Origin: Bremerella sp. P1
GTDB lineage: Bacteria > Planctomycetota > Planctomycetia > Pirellulales > Pirellulaceae
Direction of reading: 5' to 3'
NCBI RefSeq assembly: GCF_028748185.1
Contig: NZ_CP118164.1
Coordinates: 6,783,814 to 6,847,813, forward strand
Length of the DNA stretch: 64,000 nt
In this document: positions 1 through 7,948 of the stretch, piece by piece
Numbering within the stretch: position 1 is the stretch's first letter
How the letters are laid out: each line of letters begins with the position of its first letter
Position numbers and translations under genes: made by a program
The notes under the pieces: generated by a model
Database searches by the model: none
What the model was told of the DNA's origin: nothing
Seen by the model: only the letters and a program-made list of their open reading frames with translations

Positions 1-521
1 TCGATCAACACCTGTAAAGGTTCCAGCAACTTCTCTTTGCCCGGCAGCTTCATCAACGCGAATCCGAGCCCAATCGCAAAGACCACTACCGCCGGGACCG
101 CATTTTCCGCGAGCGACTCGAACGGATTCGAGGGGATGAACAAACTCTTCCAATCGTATGCCGGCGGGGGATCGGTGAAGCGGCTGCTATAAAACGAACC
201 GGTTTCCCAGCGAGGAAACGCCAAAGCACTGACGGCCAGCGTCACCAAGCCAATCACCCACAGCACCAACAAGACCAAGAAGCTGATCCGCAACAGCCGA
301 ATACCGGACTCCCGCGTCAGTTGACCGATGTTGGTCATCAGCGAGACCAACACGTACGGCAAGACGGCCATCTGCAACAGGCCGACATACACATCACTGA
401 CCCAGCGAATCGACTCGGCGTACTCACCGAGAAACAGGCCGCAACCGATCCCCAACACCAGGGAAATCAAGACCCAAGTGGAGAAGCTAGGGTGTCGCTT
501 GCGAGAAGTGGAATCTGCCAT
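1..521 (-). CDS. dicarboxylate/amino acid:cation symporter, N-terminal part (runs off the window)
   Basis: Reading the minus strand from the ATG at 521 gives an open frame of 173 codons up to the window edge, so the C-terminal part lies outside. The protein begins MADSTSRKRHPSFSTWVLIS and then has membrane segments typical of the DAACS (GltP/DctA) fold: a first helix VLISLVLGIGCGLFLGEY, then the family-like stretch VGDVYVGLLQMAVLPYVLVS followed by LITNIGQL, and a third hydrophobic helix. Members of this family take up C4-dicarboxylates or acidic amino acids with Na+ or H+ across the inner membrane. The substrate-binding HP1/HP2 loops lie in the missing part, so the substrate cannot be inferred. 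The only neighbour in the window is the sigma-54 activator, 170 bp upstream on the same strand. Confidence 0.82.
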   Translation of the reverse strand, partial: MADSTSRKRHPSFSTWVLISLVLGIGCGLFLGEYAESIRWVSDVYVGLLQMAVLPYVLVSLMTNIGQLTRESGIRLLRISFLVLLVLWVIGLVTLAVSALAFPRWETGSFYSSRFTDPPPAYDWKSLFIPSNPFESLAENAVPAVVVFAIGLGFALMKLPGKEKLLEPLQVLI

Positions 522-691
522 CGAACGCGGGGCCAGATAGAAGAGAAGCACATGATCAAGTCAAAGATGTCTCTCAAACGTAGTCCATGCGACTGCTGAA
601 TTCAATCAGCAGCGATTCCCAAGCCGACGTTTCGACGCCTGCCGTGCAAAAACTTCACAATGGGAACTCTCGGCCAATGTTATCGATTCCG

Positions 692-2062
692 CTACTGCGA
701 ATCTTCACCCAGGTACTTGGCGTAGTAATAACGAAACTGGTGGTAACTCAGCCCCAACTGCCGGGCCGCGGCGGCCTGGTTGTCGCCGCACTGGTTCATC
801 GCTTCGCTGAGCATCAAGCGGCAAAAGTTATCCAGCCGCTGCTTGAAGCTCGTCCCGGCGACATCCAGCGGCCCGTTACTTAGCATGCCGATGTCTTCCG
901 GCGTGATCTCGTCGGTCGTGTCGCGGTAGGCGGCGCGCTCAATAATGTTCTTCAGCTCTCGCACATTGCCAGGAAAGCGATACCGCCGCAGCACGTTGAT
1001 CGCCGACTTCGACAGCTGCTTTCCAGCAAAGCGAGGAATCTCCTGGGCGAACTGATCGAGGAAGTGCTGCGCCAGTACTTCAATATCTCCTTCGCGATCT
1101 CGCAGCGTAGGAACTTCGATCACCTCGAACGCCAGCCGATCGTACAGGTCACTCAAAAACTCGCCTTCGCGAATCCGCTGCCGCAGGTCGACGTTGGTGG
1201 CGGCAATAATCCGGGCAGACGTACGCAGTTCCGCATGGCCGCCGACGCGGTTATATGTGCCGTACTCCACTACCCGCAGAATCTTCCGCTGGAACGGTAA
1301 CGACATGTGACCGATCTCGTCCAGAAACAGCGTGCCACCATGCGCCAAGCCAAACTTACCATCGCGGGTTTCGTCCGCGCCGGTAAACGCTCCTTTTTCA
1401 TGACCGAACAGTTCGCTCTCGAGCAGCGCCGTCGTAAACGCGGCGCAGTTGACCGTGACCATCGGCCGCGCATGATCGTCTTGGGCCTGGTGAATTGCCC
1501 GAGCAATAACCTCCTTACCGGTACCGCGCTCGCCGACAATCAATACCGGCCGCGGCACGCGAGCCACCAGCTGGACACGCTCGACAATCGAATGCATCTG
1601 CGGTGAGTTGCCGATGATCTGCCCGCGAAACTGAAGAACTTTCTGCAGCTGCGTGTTCTGGGCATCGAGCTCCCGTGCCTCGTGCAGCACTTCCAGCAAG
1701 TAGCCCATCTTCCCCAACAGTGTTGCCACTCGGGCAGCCAGCTGCGGCCCGCGGACCAGGAAGTCGTTCGCCCCCATGGCAATCGCCGAGGCGGCTGTTT
1801 CGACGCTCCCTTGATCGGCAGCAATCACGATGAGCGCGGTTGGCGACAGCTGACGCATCGCTCCAATCAGCTGGGAATTCGCATGCGGGCCATGAATGAC
1901 AAACAAGCGATCGTCGGCCTGGGTGCGGACCTCACGCAGCAGTTCCTGCTCTTCCTGCACAACATGTACGTCACAACCTGGCGCAGCATCGCGAAACGCC
2001 GAGCGCAAATCGTCCAGCGGATCTTGATCGGAGCCGAAGATGGTCAGTCGTGAAAATTGCAT
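692..2062 (-). CDS. sigma-54-dependent activator (NtrC/PspF-type) with degenerate receiver domain
   Basis: This 456-residue protein has three parts. Residues 1-115 resemble a response-regulator receiver, but the phosphoacceptor position reads FVIHGP (His57 instead of Asp), and the conserved Lys is Arg in GANDFLVRG (about 98-105). Residues 145-390 are the AAA+ domain: Walker A GERGTGKE (177-184), the sigma-54 contact loop GAFTGA (224-229), Walker B LFLDE (245-249), the LYDRL arginine-finger region and GNVREL (365-370). Residues 420-447 form a Fis-type HTH ending [12 protein letters not shown], much like PspF. The loop and Walker motifs are intact, so it should activate sigma-54 promoters, probably without phosphorylation. 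It diverges from the SPFH gene, and a perfect palindrome lies 18 bp upstream of its start codon. Confidence 0.92.
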   Translation of the reverse strand: MQFSRLTIFGSDQDPLDDLRSAFRDAAPGCDVHVVQEEQELLREVRTQADDRLFVIHGPHANSQLIGAMRQLSPTALIVIAADQGSVETAASAIAMGANDFLVRGPQLAARVATLLGKMGYLLEVLHEARELDAQNTQLQKVLQFRGQIIGNSPQMHSIVERVQLVARVPRPVLIVGERGTGKEVIARAIHQAQDDHARPMVTVNCAAFTTALLESELFGHEKGAFTGADETRDGKFGLAHGGTLFLDEIGHMSLPFQRKILRVVEYGTYNRVGGHAELRTSARIIAATNVDLRQRIREGEFLSDLYDRLAFEVIEVPTLRDREGDIEVLAQHFLDQFAQEIPRFAGKQLSKSAINVLRRYRFPGNVRELKNIIERAAYRDTTDEITPEDIGMLSNGPLDVAGTSFKQRLDNFCRLMLSEAMNQCGDNQAAAARQLGLSYHQFRYYYAKYLGEDSQ

Positions 2063-2079
2063 GGCCTCATGCTACTCCT

Positions 2080-2123
2080 GAATGTGAGACTTTTCACTAG
2101 ATGTAGTGAAAAGTCTCACATTC
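2080..2123. promoter_or_regulatory. perfect 20-bp inverted repeat, candidate activator binding site (UAS)
   Basis: The left arm GAATGTGAGACTTTTCACTA (2080-2099) and the right arm (2104-2123) are exact reverse complements separated by gatg. The repeat lies between the divergent sigma-54 activator (start 2062) and the SPFH gene (start 2247). It is centred about 112 bp upstream of the start site predicted from the -24/-12 element. That suits enhancer binding by a dimeric Fis-type HTH, and its closeness to the activator start would also allow autorepression, as known for pspF. An RNA hairpin in the activator leader is the alternative reading. Confidence 0.7.
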
Positions 2124-2187
2124 ATAGACACCCACGGGATCACATAACCCTTTACCATAAAAAGCTTTAGTACAATTGCCACATTTT

Positions 2188-2203
2188 CGGTACGGCCCAT
2201 GCA
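2188..2203 (+). promoter_or_regulatory. candidate sigma-54 (-24/-12) promoter of the SPFH gene
   Basis: The sequence CGGTACGGCCCATGCA compares with the consensus TGGCACGNNNNTTGCA. The invariant GG (2189-2190) and GC (2201-2202) are exactly 10 nt apart, and three less critical positions differ. Transcription would start near 2214, about 33 bp before the SPFH start codon. The adjacent sigma-54 activator and palindrome make the match more credible than sequence alone. Confidence 0.55.
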
Positions 2204-2246
2204 AAAGGGGACTCGGAACTACCACTAACCTCTTTGGAGAGCCTCG

Positions 2247-3617
2247 ATGAAACGTGAATTGACTTGGAGTGAGTTGATGCTGCGACGCCTGATTCTTCTG
2301 GCGTGCCTGGTGGGATTAGCCGTAGAGGCCGACCTTCTCGTCGAGCAATACCTGTGGCCGATCGCCGCCAATGAGTTGGCCCTGCGGCAGATGGAGTCGC
2401 CTGCGTGGTCGCAAACGCTGCACACGCTAACCGCGCTGCACGCGTCCCTGCCGATGTCGCTATTGGGGCTGGTTTTGCTGGCCGCTGCTTTCTTGATTGG
2501 ACCGCTGTTGTTGGCTCGTCGCGAACAGGCAGCTCAAGCTGAAGCACCTGCTGCACCTAATAGCTCGAAACAAAGTCTGCTGGTTTTGGCTGGTGTGGTT
2601 GTCATTCTGGCCGCTTCGACCGGCTGCCGTCCGTTTGACAGGCCCGAGTTTGAAGAGATCGACACGTCGGAAACCGGCTTCCTTATCCCCTTGGAAGGCG
2701 CCACCGATCAGCAGGTCGCATTCGAATCGGAAACTTACCTGGCCGAACGAAAGGTCGCCGCCAAGCGCGTTCAGGTACCCCATCGCTGGGTCCAGACCGG
2801 ACGCCTGTACAGCACCGGGGAATGGATGGACACGGTTCGCCTGATCAAGGTTGATCGTTCGCCGGTTACGCGTGAGTGGACCGCCGACTCGACCAGCGGC
2901 ACCAAGAACACCAACGAAGCGATCTGGATTGAAAGCAAAGATTCGGTCGGCTTCTCGGTGGGCTTCAACTGCACGGCGTTCATCGAAGAAGAAGACACGG
3001 CTCGCTTTCTGTACATGTATCGCAGCCGGTCACTGGCTGACATGATGGACTCAGAGGTCCGAGCCCGGATTCAGTCGGTTGCTGCCGAGACGGCAGCCAA
3101 GTACGACTTGGACGAACTCCGTTCCCGCAAGCAGGAGATGGTCGACGACGTACGCGCCGACGTGATCGCGTTCTTCAAGGAACGCGGCATCACGGTCACC
3201 ACAATCGGCATGTTTGGTGGTTTCACCTACCAGAACCCGAAGATCCAGGAAGCAATCGACGAGACCTTCGTGGCGCAGCAGAAGAAAGTGATCAACATCG
3301 CTCTTTTCGACGCCCAGCAGAAGGAGAACGAACGCATCGAGTTGGAAGCCGAAGGTCAGGCAAACATGGCCCGTACGATTGCCGAAGGTGAAGCCGACGC
3401 GATCATGAAGATTGCCGAAGCAACCCGCGAAGCCCAATCCGATCCGCTGTTCGTGCAGCTCAAGCAGTTTGAGGTCGAACGTGACCGGATCGAGAAATGG
3501 AACGGCGAGTACCCGAACTACCTGTTTCAGATGGACTCAAGCAGCCAATCGCCCAGCCTGATGATGCAGCTACCGGCCCAGACGGCCAGCGTCATGAAAA
3601 CGCCGGAGGCAAATTAG
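2247..3617 (+). CDS. SPFH/prohibitin-domain membrane protein
   Basis: The 456-residue protein has hydrophobic segments near residues 13-30, 69-90 and 110-126. A long extracytoplasmic or juxtamembrane SPFH (band-7) region follows (about 135-370). Its recognisable end is VRADVIAFFKERGITVTTIG, followed by an Ala/Glu-rich coiled coil with EAEGQANMARTIAEGEADAI, typical of stomatin/prohibitin/HflK-like proteins. These proteins form oligomeric scaffolds in the membrane and often respond to envelope stress. A Cys after the third helix (AASTGC) looks like a lipobox but is internal. No NfeD/YuaF partner or protease gene is adjacent. The divergent sigma-54 activator and the upstream promoter suggest inducible expression. 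Substrate or partner is unknown. Confidence 0.85.
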   Translation: MKRELTWSELMLRRLILLACLVGLAVEADLLVEQYLWPIAANELALRQMESPAWSQTLHTLTALHASLPMSLLGLVLLAAAFLIGPLLLARREQAAQAEAPAAPNSSKQSLLVLAGVVVILAASTGCRPFDRPEFEEIDTSETGFLIPLEGATDQQVAFESETYLAERKVAAKRVQVPHRWVQTGRLYSTGEWMDTVRLIKVDRSPVTREWTADSTSGTKNTNEAIWIESKDSVGFSVGFNCTAFIEEEDTARFLYMYRSRSLADMMDSEVRARIQSVAAETAAKYDLDELRSRKQEMVDDVRADVIAFFKERGITVTTIGMFGGFTYQNPKIQEAIDETFVAQQKKVINIALFDAQQKENERIELEAEGQANMARTIAEGEADAIMKIAEATREAQSDPLFVQLKQFEVERDRIEKWNGEYPNYLFQMDSSSQSPSLMMQLPAQTASVMKTPEAN

Positions 3618-3631
3618 CCCTTGAGCAGAGA

Positions 3632-5062
3632 TCAGGCCAAGATCTCACGGTGAACATGTCCGTGGACATCCGTTAAACGAAAATCACGACCGGCGTGGCG
3701 ATAGGTCAGCCGCTCGTGATCGAGCCCCAAGAGATGCAGCAGAGTCGCGTGCAAATCGTGCACGTGCATCTTGTTTTCCTGGGCATAATAGCCGTACTGA
3801 TCGGTTGAGCCGTGGCGATAGCCCGCCTTCACGCCGCCACCGGCCATCCACATGGTGAAGCCTTCTGGGTTGTGATCGCGGCCATTGGCTCCGCTTCCCT
3901 GACAGGTCGGCGTTCGCCCGAACTCGCCTCCCCACAGCACCAACGTATCTTCCAACAGGCCGCGTCGCTTCAAGTCGGCCAGCAGGGCACCGATCGGTCT
4001 GTCGACCTCGGCGGCATTCTTTGTGTGGCCTGCTTTCAAATCGCCATGCTGATCCCACTGCACCTTCGTATCGCTGTGGGTGACCTGGATGAATCGCACG
4101 CCGCGTTCGGCGAAACGTCGCGCGAGCAGGCACTGGCGTCCGAAGTCTTTCGTGACCTCATCATTGAGTCCGTACTCTTCGATGGTGGCCGCCGTTTCCT
4201 GCGAAAGGTCTTGCGTCTCCGGCATCTTCGACTGCATGCGATAGGCCAGCTCGAACGACTGAATTCTGGCCTCCAGCGAAGACTCACTCTGCACGTGCGT
4301 CATGTGCTCGCGGTTCATCGCGTTCATCAGGTCAAGCTGAACCCGCTGCACGTCCTTACTCCAGCGCGGGTTGTCGATGTACTTCACATTTGCCGCCGTC
4401 GATGGCTGCGACGCCACCCCCAGCGGAATGCCTTGGTACTCGGCCGGCAAGAATGCGGAACCCCAGTTCTTCGCGCCGCCGTGGGCGAACGTGGGACAGA
4501 TGGTCACGAAGCCTGGCAGATTGTCGTTCTCGCTGCCGAGACCGTAATTCACCCATGCTCCCATGCTGGGGCGAATGAAGTTATCGCTACCGGTATGCAG
4601 CTTCAGTAGCGCACCGCCGTGCGACGGATTGGTACCGTGCACCGAATGCAAAAAGCACAGGTCATCGACATGCTGTGCGACATGCGGGAAAAGCTCACTC
4701 ACGTGCATTCCGCTTTCGCCATACTGACGAAACTTCCACGGCGAACCTAACAGATTACCGGTCGGGGCAAACTGCACGCGAGGCTTGTCGAAGGGGAGGG
4801 GCTTGCCGTCATCCTTTTGTAGCTGCGGCTTGTAATCGAACGTATCGACGTGCGAAGGACCACCCTTCATGAACAGGAAGATGACCCGCTTGGCCCGGGC
4901 AGGGAAGTGGGCCAGTTCGGTCGCCGGAGCTCCCATCGCTTGTCGGGCCTCGCCTTGCAGCAGGGCCGATAGCGCCAGGTAACCGAAGCCGACCGCCGAG
5001 TTCTGCAGCAGACACCGCCGGGTCATCGTCGATGTCGATTGGTCGTTCATCGTGGTTCCCAT
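3632..5062 (-). CDS. DUF1501 family protein, Tat-exported
   Basis: This 476-residue protein begins with a Tat-type leader (MTRRCLLQNSAVGFGYLALS) and then shows DUF1501 landmarks: GGPSHVDTFDYKP near residue 68, HGGALLKLHTG, and GEFGRTP near 378. DUF1501 proteins resemble the alkaline-phosphatase/sulfatase superfamily. They are almost always paired in planctomycetes with DUF1549/DUF1553 cytochromes, and their function has not been established experimentally. The gene lies 12 bp downstream of such a cytochrome gene on the same strand, so an operon is expected. An internal ATG at 5050, preceded by GGGAACCACG, is an equally plausible start. The last 30 residues (DLHATLLHLLGLDHERLTYR) are typical of full-length members. 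Confidence 0.92.
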   Translation of the reverse strand: MGTTMNDQSTSTMTRRCLLQNSAVGFGYLALSALLQGEARQAMGAPATELAHFPARAKRVIFLFMKGGPSHVDTFDYKPQLQKDDGKPLPFDKPRVQFAPTGNLLGSPWKFRQYGESGMHVSELFPHVAQHVDDLCFLHSVHGTNPSHGGALLKLHTGSDNFIRPSMGAWVNYGLGSENDNLPGFVTICPTFAHGGAKNWGSAFLPAEYQGIPLGVASQPSTAANVKYIDNPRWSKDVQRVQLDLMNAMNREHMTHVQSESSLEARIQSFELAYRMQSKMPETQDLSQETAATIEEYGLNDEVTKDFGRQCLLARRFAERGVRFIQVTHSDTKVQWDQHGDLKAGHTKNAAEVDRPIGALLADLKRRGLLEDTLVLWGGEFGRTPTCQGSGANGRDHNPEGFTMWMAGGGVKAGYRHGSTDQYGYYAQENKMHVHDLHATLLHLLGLDHERLTYRHAGRDFRLTDVHGHVHREILA

Positions 5063-5074
5063 TTCCAGGTCAGC

Positions 5075-7507
5075 CTATTGCACATACAGGAATTCGTTCG
5101 AGGCCAACACGCACTGGCACGCCGCGGCCCAAGCCTGGTGCTTTGCCGCGTCGTGATCCATCGTTTCTCGCAGGGCAACTTCCAACTGGTCGATCGTCGT
5201 TAGCAGCCGCGTCACCTCGTGATCGTGCGGCGGGCGCGAAACGGTCAACTGATACAACAATTCGATCCGTGCTCGTTCGTCATCCGGCACCTGCTGCTGC
5301 AATCGATCGGCCAGGTTTTCGGCGGCATCGAGAAACAGAGGACTGTTAAGCGTAAACAATGCCTGCGGAGCCACCGTCGAGGTCGCCCGGTCTCCCTGCG
5401 TGGTGTCAGCCGTAGCGAAATCAAACAGCGCGAAGCCGTCGTACAAGTTGTTACGAATGACCGGCAAATAGATCGAACGCCGCTGCGTATCGTAGCTGGT
5501 GTCGTCCTTTGAGGTGTGATCGAACACCAGCTTCCACTTGTCGACCGTCAGCATGGTGGTTCCCTGCGTCGGATCGAGCTTGCCGCTAACTGCCAGCAAC
5601 GAATCACGCAGGGCTTCGGCTTCCAATCGCTGCACATTAGCTCTCCAGTACCAGCGGTTTTCTGGGTCGATCGTCGCATTCTCTTCGTTCACGCTGCTGC
5701 TTCGCTGGTAGGTGTCGCTAAGCATGATCTGCCGGTGCAGCTTTTTAAGCGACCAGCCGTTGGCCACGAAATCGGCGGTCAGCCAATCCAACAGTTCAGG
5801 GTGGGTTGGCGCTTCGCCCAGCTTACCGAAGTTGTCGGTCGACGGCACAAGCCCGGTACCGAAATGCCATCGCCAGACGCGATTGACGGCCACGCGGGCC
5901 GTAAGCGGGTTATCCGCGTGAACTAACCATTGAGCCAGTTGCAGGCGACCACTCTCGGCGTCGCTGATATCCAGTGGCTGGCTTCGCTGAAGCACAACGG
6001 GCACGCCGCGGGGCACTTGCTGCCCCAATATCAAGTGACTCCCGCGGACGTGGATCCGCAAGTTCTCTGGCGTTCCCTCTTTCACCGCCATCGCGGTCGG
6101 CAACTCAGGGGCTTGCTCGGTAAGCGAAGCGATCTCCTTTCGCAGCGTGTCAAGTTGCTTACGAATGTCTTCCGGATAGGCTTCCTCCTTGCTATCGGGA
6201 TGCTTCTGTTTGGCCTCTTTGACCAGCTTGTCGAGCTCGGTCTGCTTCTCCTTTTTCGCCTGATCGAGCTTCGCTTTTCGCTGAACTTCCTCGTCGGTTG
6301 CCAACACCTTTTCGTTGTACTTGGCAATCGTCTTGAGCGACTGCATCGACTGCGTGCTTTTGAAGATGCCGGCCAGCGCGTAATAGTCGGCGGTCGAGAT
6401 CGGGTCGAACTTGTGATCGTGACACCGGGCACACGCGATCGTCAGACCGAGAAACGCCTGACCCAGCGTATCGATCTGCTCGTCGATGATATCCATCTCC
6501 ATCTTCACGGTGTCTTTCTCGGCCAATACCTTGGGGCCAAGCGTCAGAAAACCGGTCGCGATTGCCGAATCGTCATCCGACCCGCCATCCGACTTCCCGG
6601 CCAGCAGATCGCCGGCAACCTGCTCCATGACGAACTGGTCGAACGGCTTGTCTTCGTTCAGCGCGTCAATCACGTAGTTGCGATACCGCCAGGCATCGAC
6701 GAACGCCTGGTTTTCGTCCAGGCCGTTGCTATCGGCGTAACGTACGACATCCAGCCAATGCCGTCCCCAACGTTCGCCATAAGCGTCGGATGCCAGCAAG
6801 CGATCGATCACCTTGGCAAACGCGTCGGGCGAGTCATCCGCCAGGAACACGCTCACTTCGTCCGGCGTCGGGGGTAAGCCGGTTAGATCGAACGTGGCCC
6901 GACGGATGAGTGTCCGCCGATCGGCCGGGCCGTTGGGTGCCAGGCCTTGCTTGGCCAGCGGCGCATGGATGAACGCGTCGATTGGGTTTTGAGCTTCGCT
7001 AGTCGGGATCACCGGCCGCCGAACCGGTTGAAACGCCCAATACGCGCGAGCCGCATTCATGTCGATCGGCGAACGTCTCGGCTGGATGCTCCCGCTGCCG
7101 AGTTGATCGGGATGGGGTGCCCCCATTTCAATCCACTGCTGCAGCAGCTTGATCTGCGCGTCGGTCATCTTGCCGTCGGGCGGCATCTTCAGATGTTCGT
7201 TGTCGTACCGCACCGCGGCCAGTAGCAGGCTGTGCTTCGGATCTTTGGGAATCACCGCCGCGCCCGATTCACCGCCGCCGAGCATGCCTGACATGGTATC
7301 GACGCGGAGCGAGCTTTCCTGTGTATGGGCCCCGTGGCAATCGACGCAGTGCTCGACCAACAACGGACGGATCTTCGACTCAAAGAATGCCAGGTCCTGC
7401 GAACTAGGCGAGGCCGGTTCCGCGGCATACGCGTGCGAACCGGTCACCACAAGCAGCAAAACTGCAGCTCGAAGGATCGTCGCGGGCACGAAAGGCGATG
7501 TCGGCAT
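5075..7507 (-). CDS. planctomycete cytochrome c protein (PSCyt1 + DUF1549 + DUF1553)
   Basis: From the ATG at 7507 (810 residues) the protein has a clean signal peptide (MPTSPFVPATILRAAVLLLV). The longer frame to 7570 adds 21 non-signal residues, and the 7507 start has TGAGG upstream. A PSCyt1 domain carries the heme motif CVDCH near residue 54 and a likely axial Met in LKMPPDGKM. DUF1549 follows, with RRATFDLTGLPPTPDEV and a second CxxCH in ACARCHDHKFDP. A charged Lys/Glu-rich coiled segment comes next, and then DUF1553 (NPLTARVAVNRVWRWHFGTG). It is exported and probably handles electrons in the periplasm. The partner DUF1501 gene lies immediately downstream. The redox substrate is unknown; polysaccharide breakdown has been suggested for such operons but cannot be shown here. 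Confidence 0.93.
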   Translation of the reverse strand: MPTSPFVPATILRAAVLLLVVTGSHAYAAEPASPSSQDLAFFESKIRPLLVEHCVDCHGAHTQESSLRVDTMSGMLGGGESGAAVIPKDPKHSLLLAAVRYDNEHLKMPPDGKMTDAQIKLLQQWIEMGAPHPDQLGSGSIQPRRSPIDMNAARAYWAFQPVRRPVIPTSEAQNPIDAFIHAPLAKQGLAPNGPADRRTLIRRATFDLTGLPPTPDEVSVFLADDSPDAFAKVIDRLLASDAYGERWGRHWLDVVRYADSNGLDENQAFVDAWRYRNYVIDALNEDKPFDQFVMEQVAGDLLAGKSDGGSDDDSAIATGFLTLGPKVLAEKDTVKMEMDIIDEQIDTLGQAFLGLTIACARCHDHKFDPISTADYYALAGIFKSTQSMQSLKTIAKYNEKVLATDEEVQRKAKLDQAKKEKQTELDKLVKEAKQKHPDSKEEAYPEDIRKQLDTLRKEIASLTEQAPELPTAMAVKEGTPENLRIHVRGSHLILGQQVPRGVPVVLQRSQPLDISDAESGRLQLAQWLVHADNPLTARVAVNRVWRWHFGTGLVPSTDNFGKLGEAPTHPELLDWLTADFVANGWSLKKLHRQIMLSDTYQRSSSVNEENATIDPENRWYWRANVQRLEAEALRDSLLAVSGKLDPTQGTTMLTVDKWKLVFDHTSKDDTSYDTQRRSIYLPVIRNNLYDGFALFDFATADTTQGDRATSTVAPQALFTLNSPLFLDAAENLADRLQQQVPDDERARIELLYQLTVSRPPHDHEVTRLLTTIDQLEVALRETMDHDAAKHQAWAAACQCVLASNEFLYVQ

Positions 7508-7581
7508 AGTAGCCTCACTACGCGTCTGTCGAAGGGCAGGCACCACCACCCCAAACGAGGGTAGCGGCAAAAACAGGCAGG

Positions 7582-7607
7582 AAAGTGATATCAGGTGAGA
7601 TCACTTT
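7582..7607. promoter_or_regulatory. 8-bp inverted repeat upstream of the cytochrome operon
   Basis: AAAGTGAT (7582-7589) and ATCACTTT (7600-7607) are exact reverse complements spaced by 10 nt, giving an 18-nt centre-to-centre pitch typical of a dimeric regulator. The site is about 75-100 bp upstream of the cytochrome start at 7507 and 340 bp from the divergent protease gene. Function is inferred from position only. Confidence 0.35.
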
Positions 7608-7732
7608 AGTATATCGCAAGCCGCACATTTGCCCACATTGATTTTTGGACGCAGACAATTTTGCCTGATCACCGGCGTTCGCTTTAGAATTGAATTCGTG
7701 GTCAATTCACCTAGGTAGGCTACCCCGCCGCT

Positions 7733-7797
7733 GGCTCTCCTTGCTTTGCGTTCGTAGGGAAATTTGCATACGTAAAGCCACAGGCGTGGGGGCCGAA
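7733..7797 (+). other. possible structured leader RNA upstream of the protease gene
   Basis: The 341 bp between the inverted repeat and the protease start contain no convincing gene. Within them GCTTTGCGT (7743-7751) pairs with ACGTAAAGC (7770-7778), nine pairs with one G-U. An outer helix GGCTCTC/GGGGGCC (about 7733-7797) encloses it, and a further small helix CCGAC/GTCGG lies near 7806-7826. Such nested pairing in a leader could be a structured RNA, but no known riboswitch class was recognised and chance folding is possible. An A/T-rich stretch near 7866-7890 precedes the gene. Confidence 0.22.
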
Positions 7798-7948
7798 GAG
7801 GACTCCCGACTACGCGCTACGGTCGGTCTGCGCGATCGCGATCATTTCATAGAATTCTTGGGCGATTAAAAAATTGAAATCAAAGAACTAAGAATGCAGA
7901 ATAGGGAACACTTGGCTCCTTTTCTTCTTCCCATGTGGGTATCACGTT

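Noticed and set aside
5930-6877. 315-codon open frame on the plus strand
   Set aside because: It is antisense to the DUF1549/DUF1553 cytochrome gene, and its Leu/Gly-rich translation is a shadow of that gene.
7733-7800. Similarity of ACGTAAAGCC to the c-di-GMP-I (GEMM) riboswitch core ACGCAAAGCC
   Set aside because: The neighbouring GGCAAACC strand, the GGCCUAA segment and the second hairpin with its receptor are missing; similarity is limited to about ten bases.
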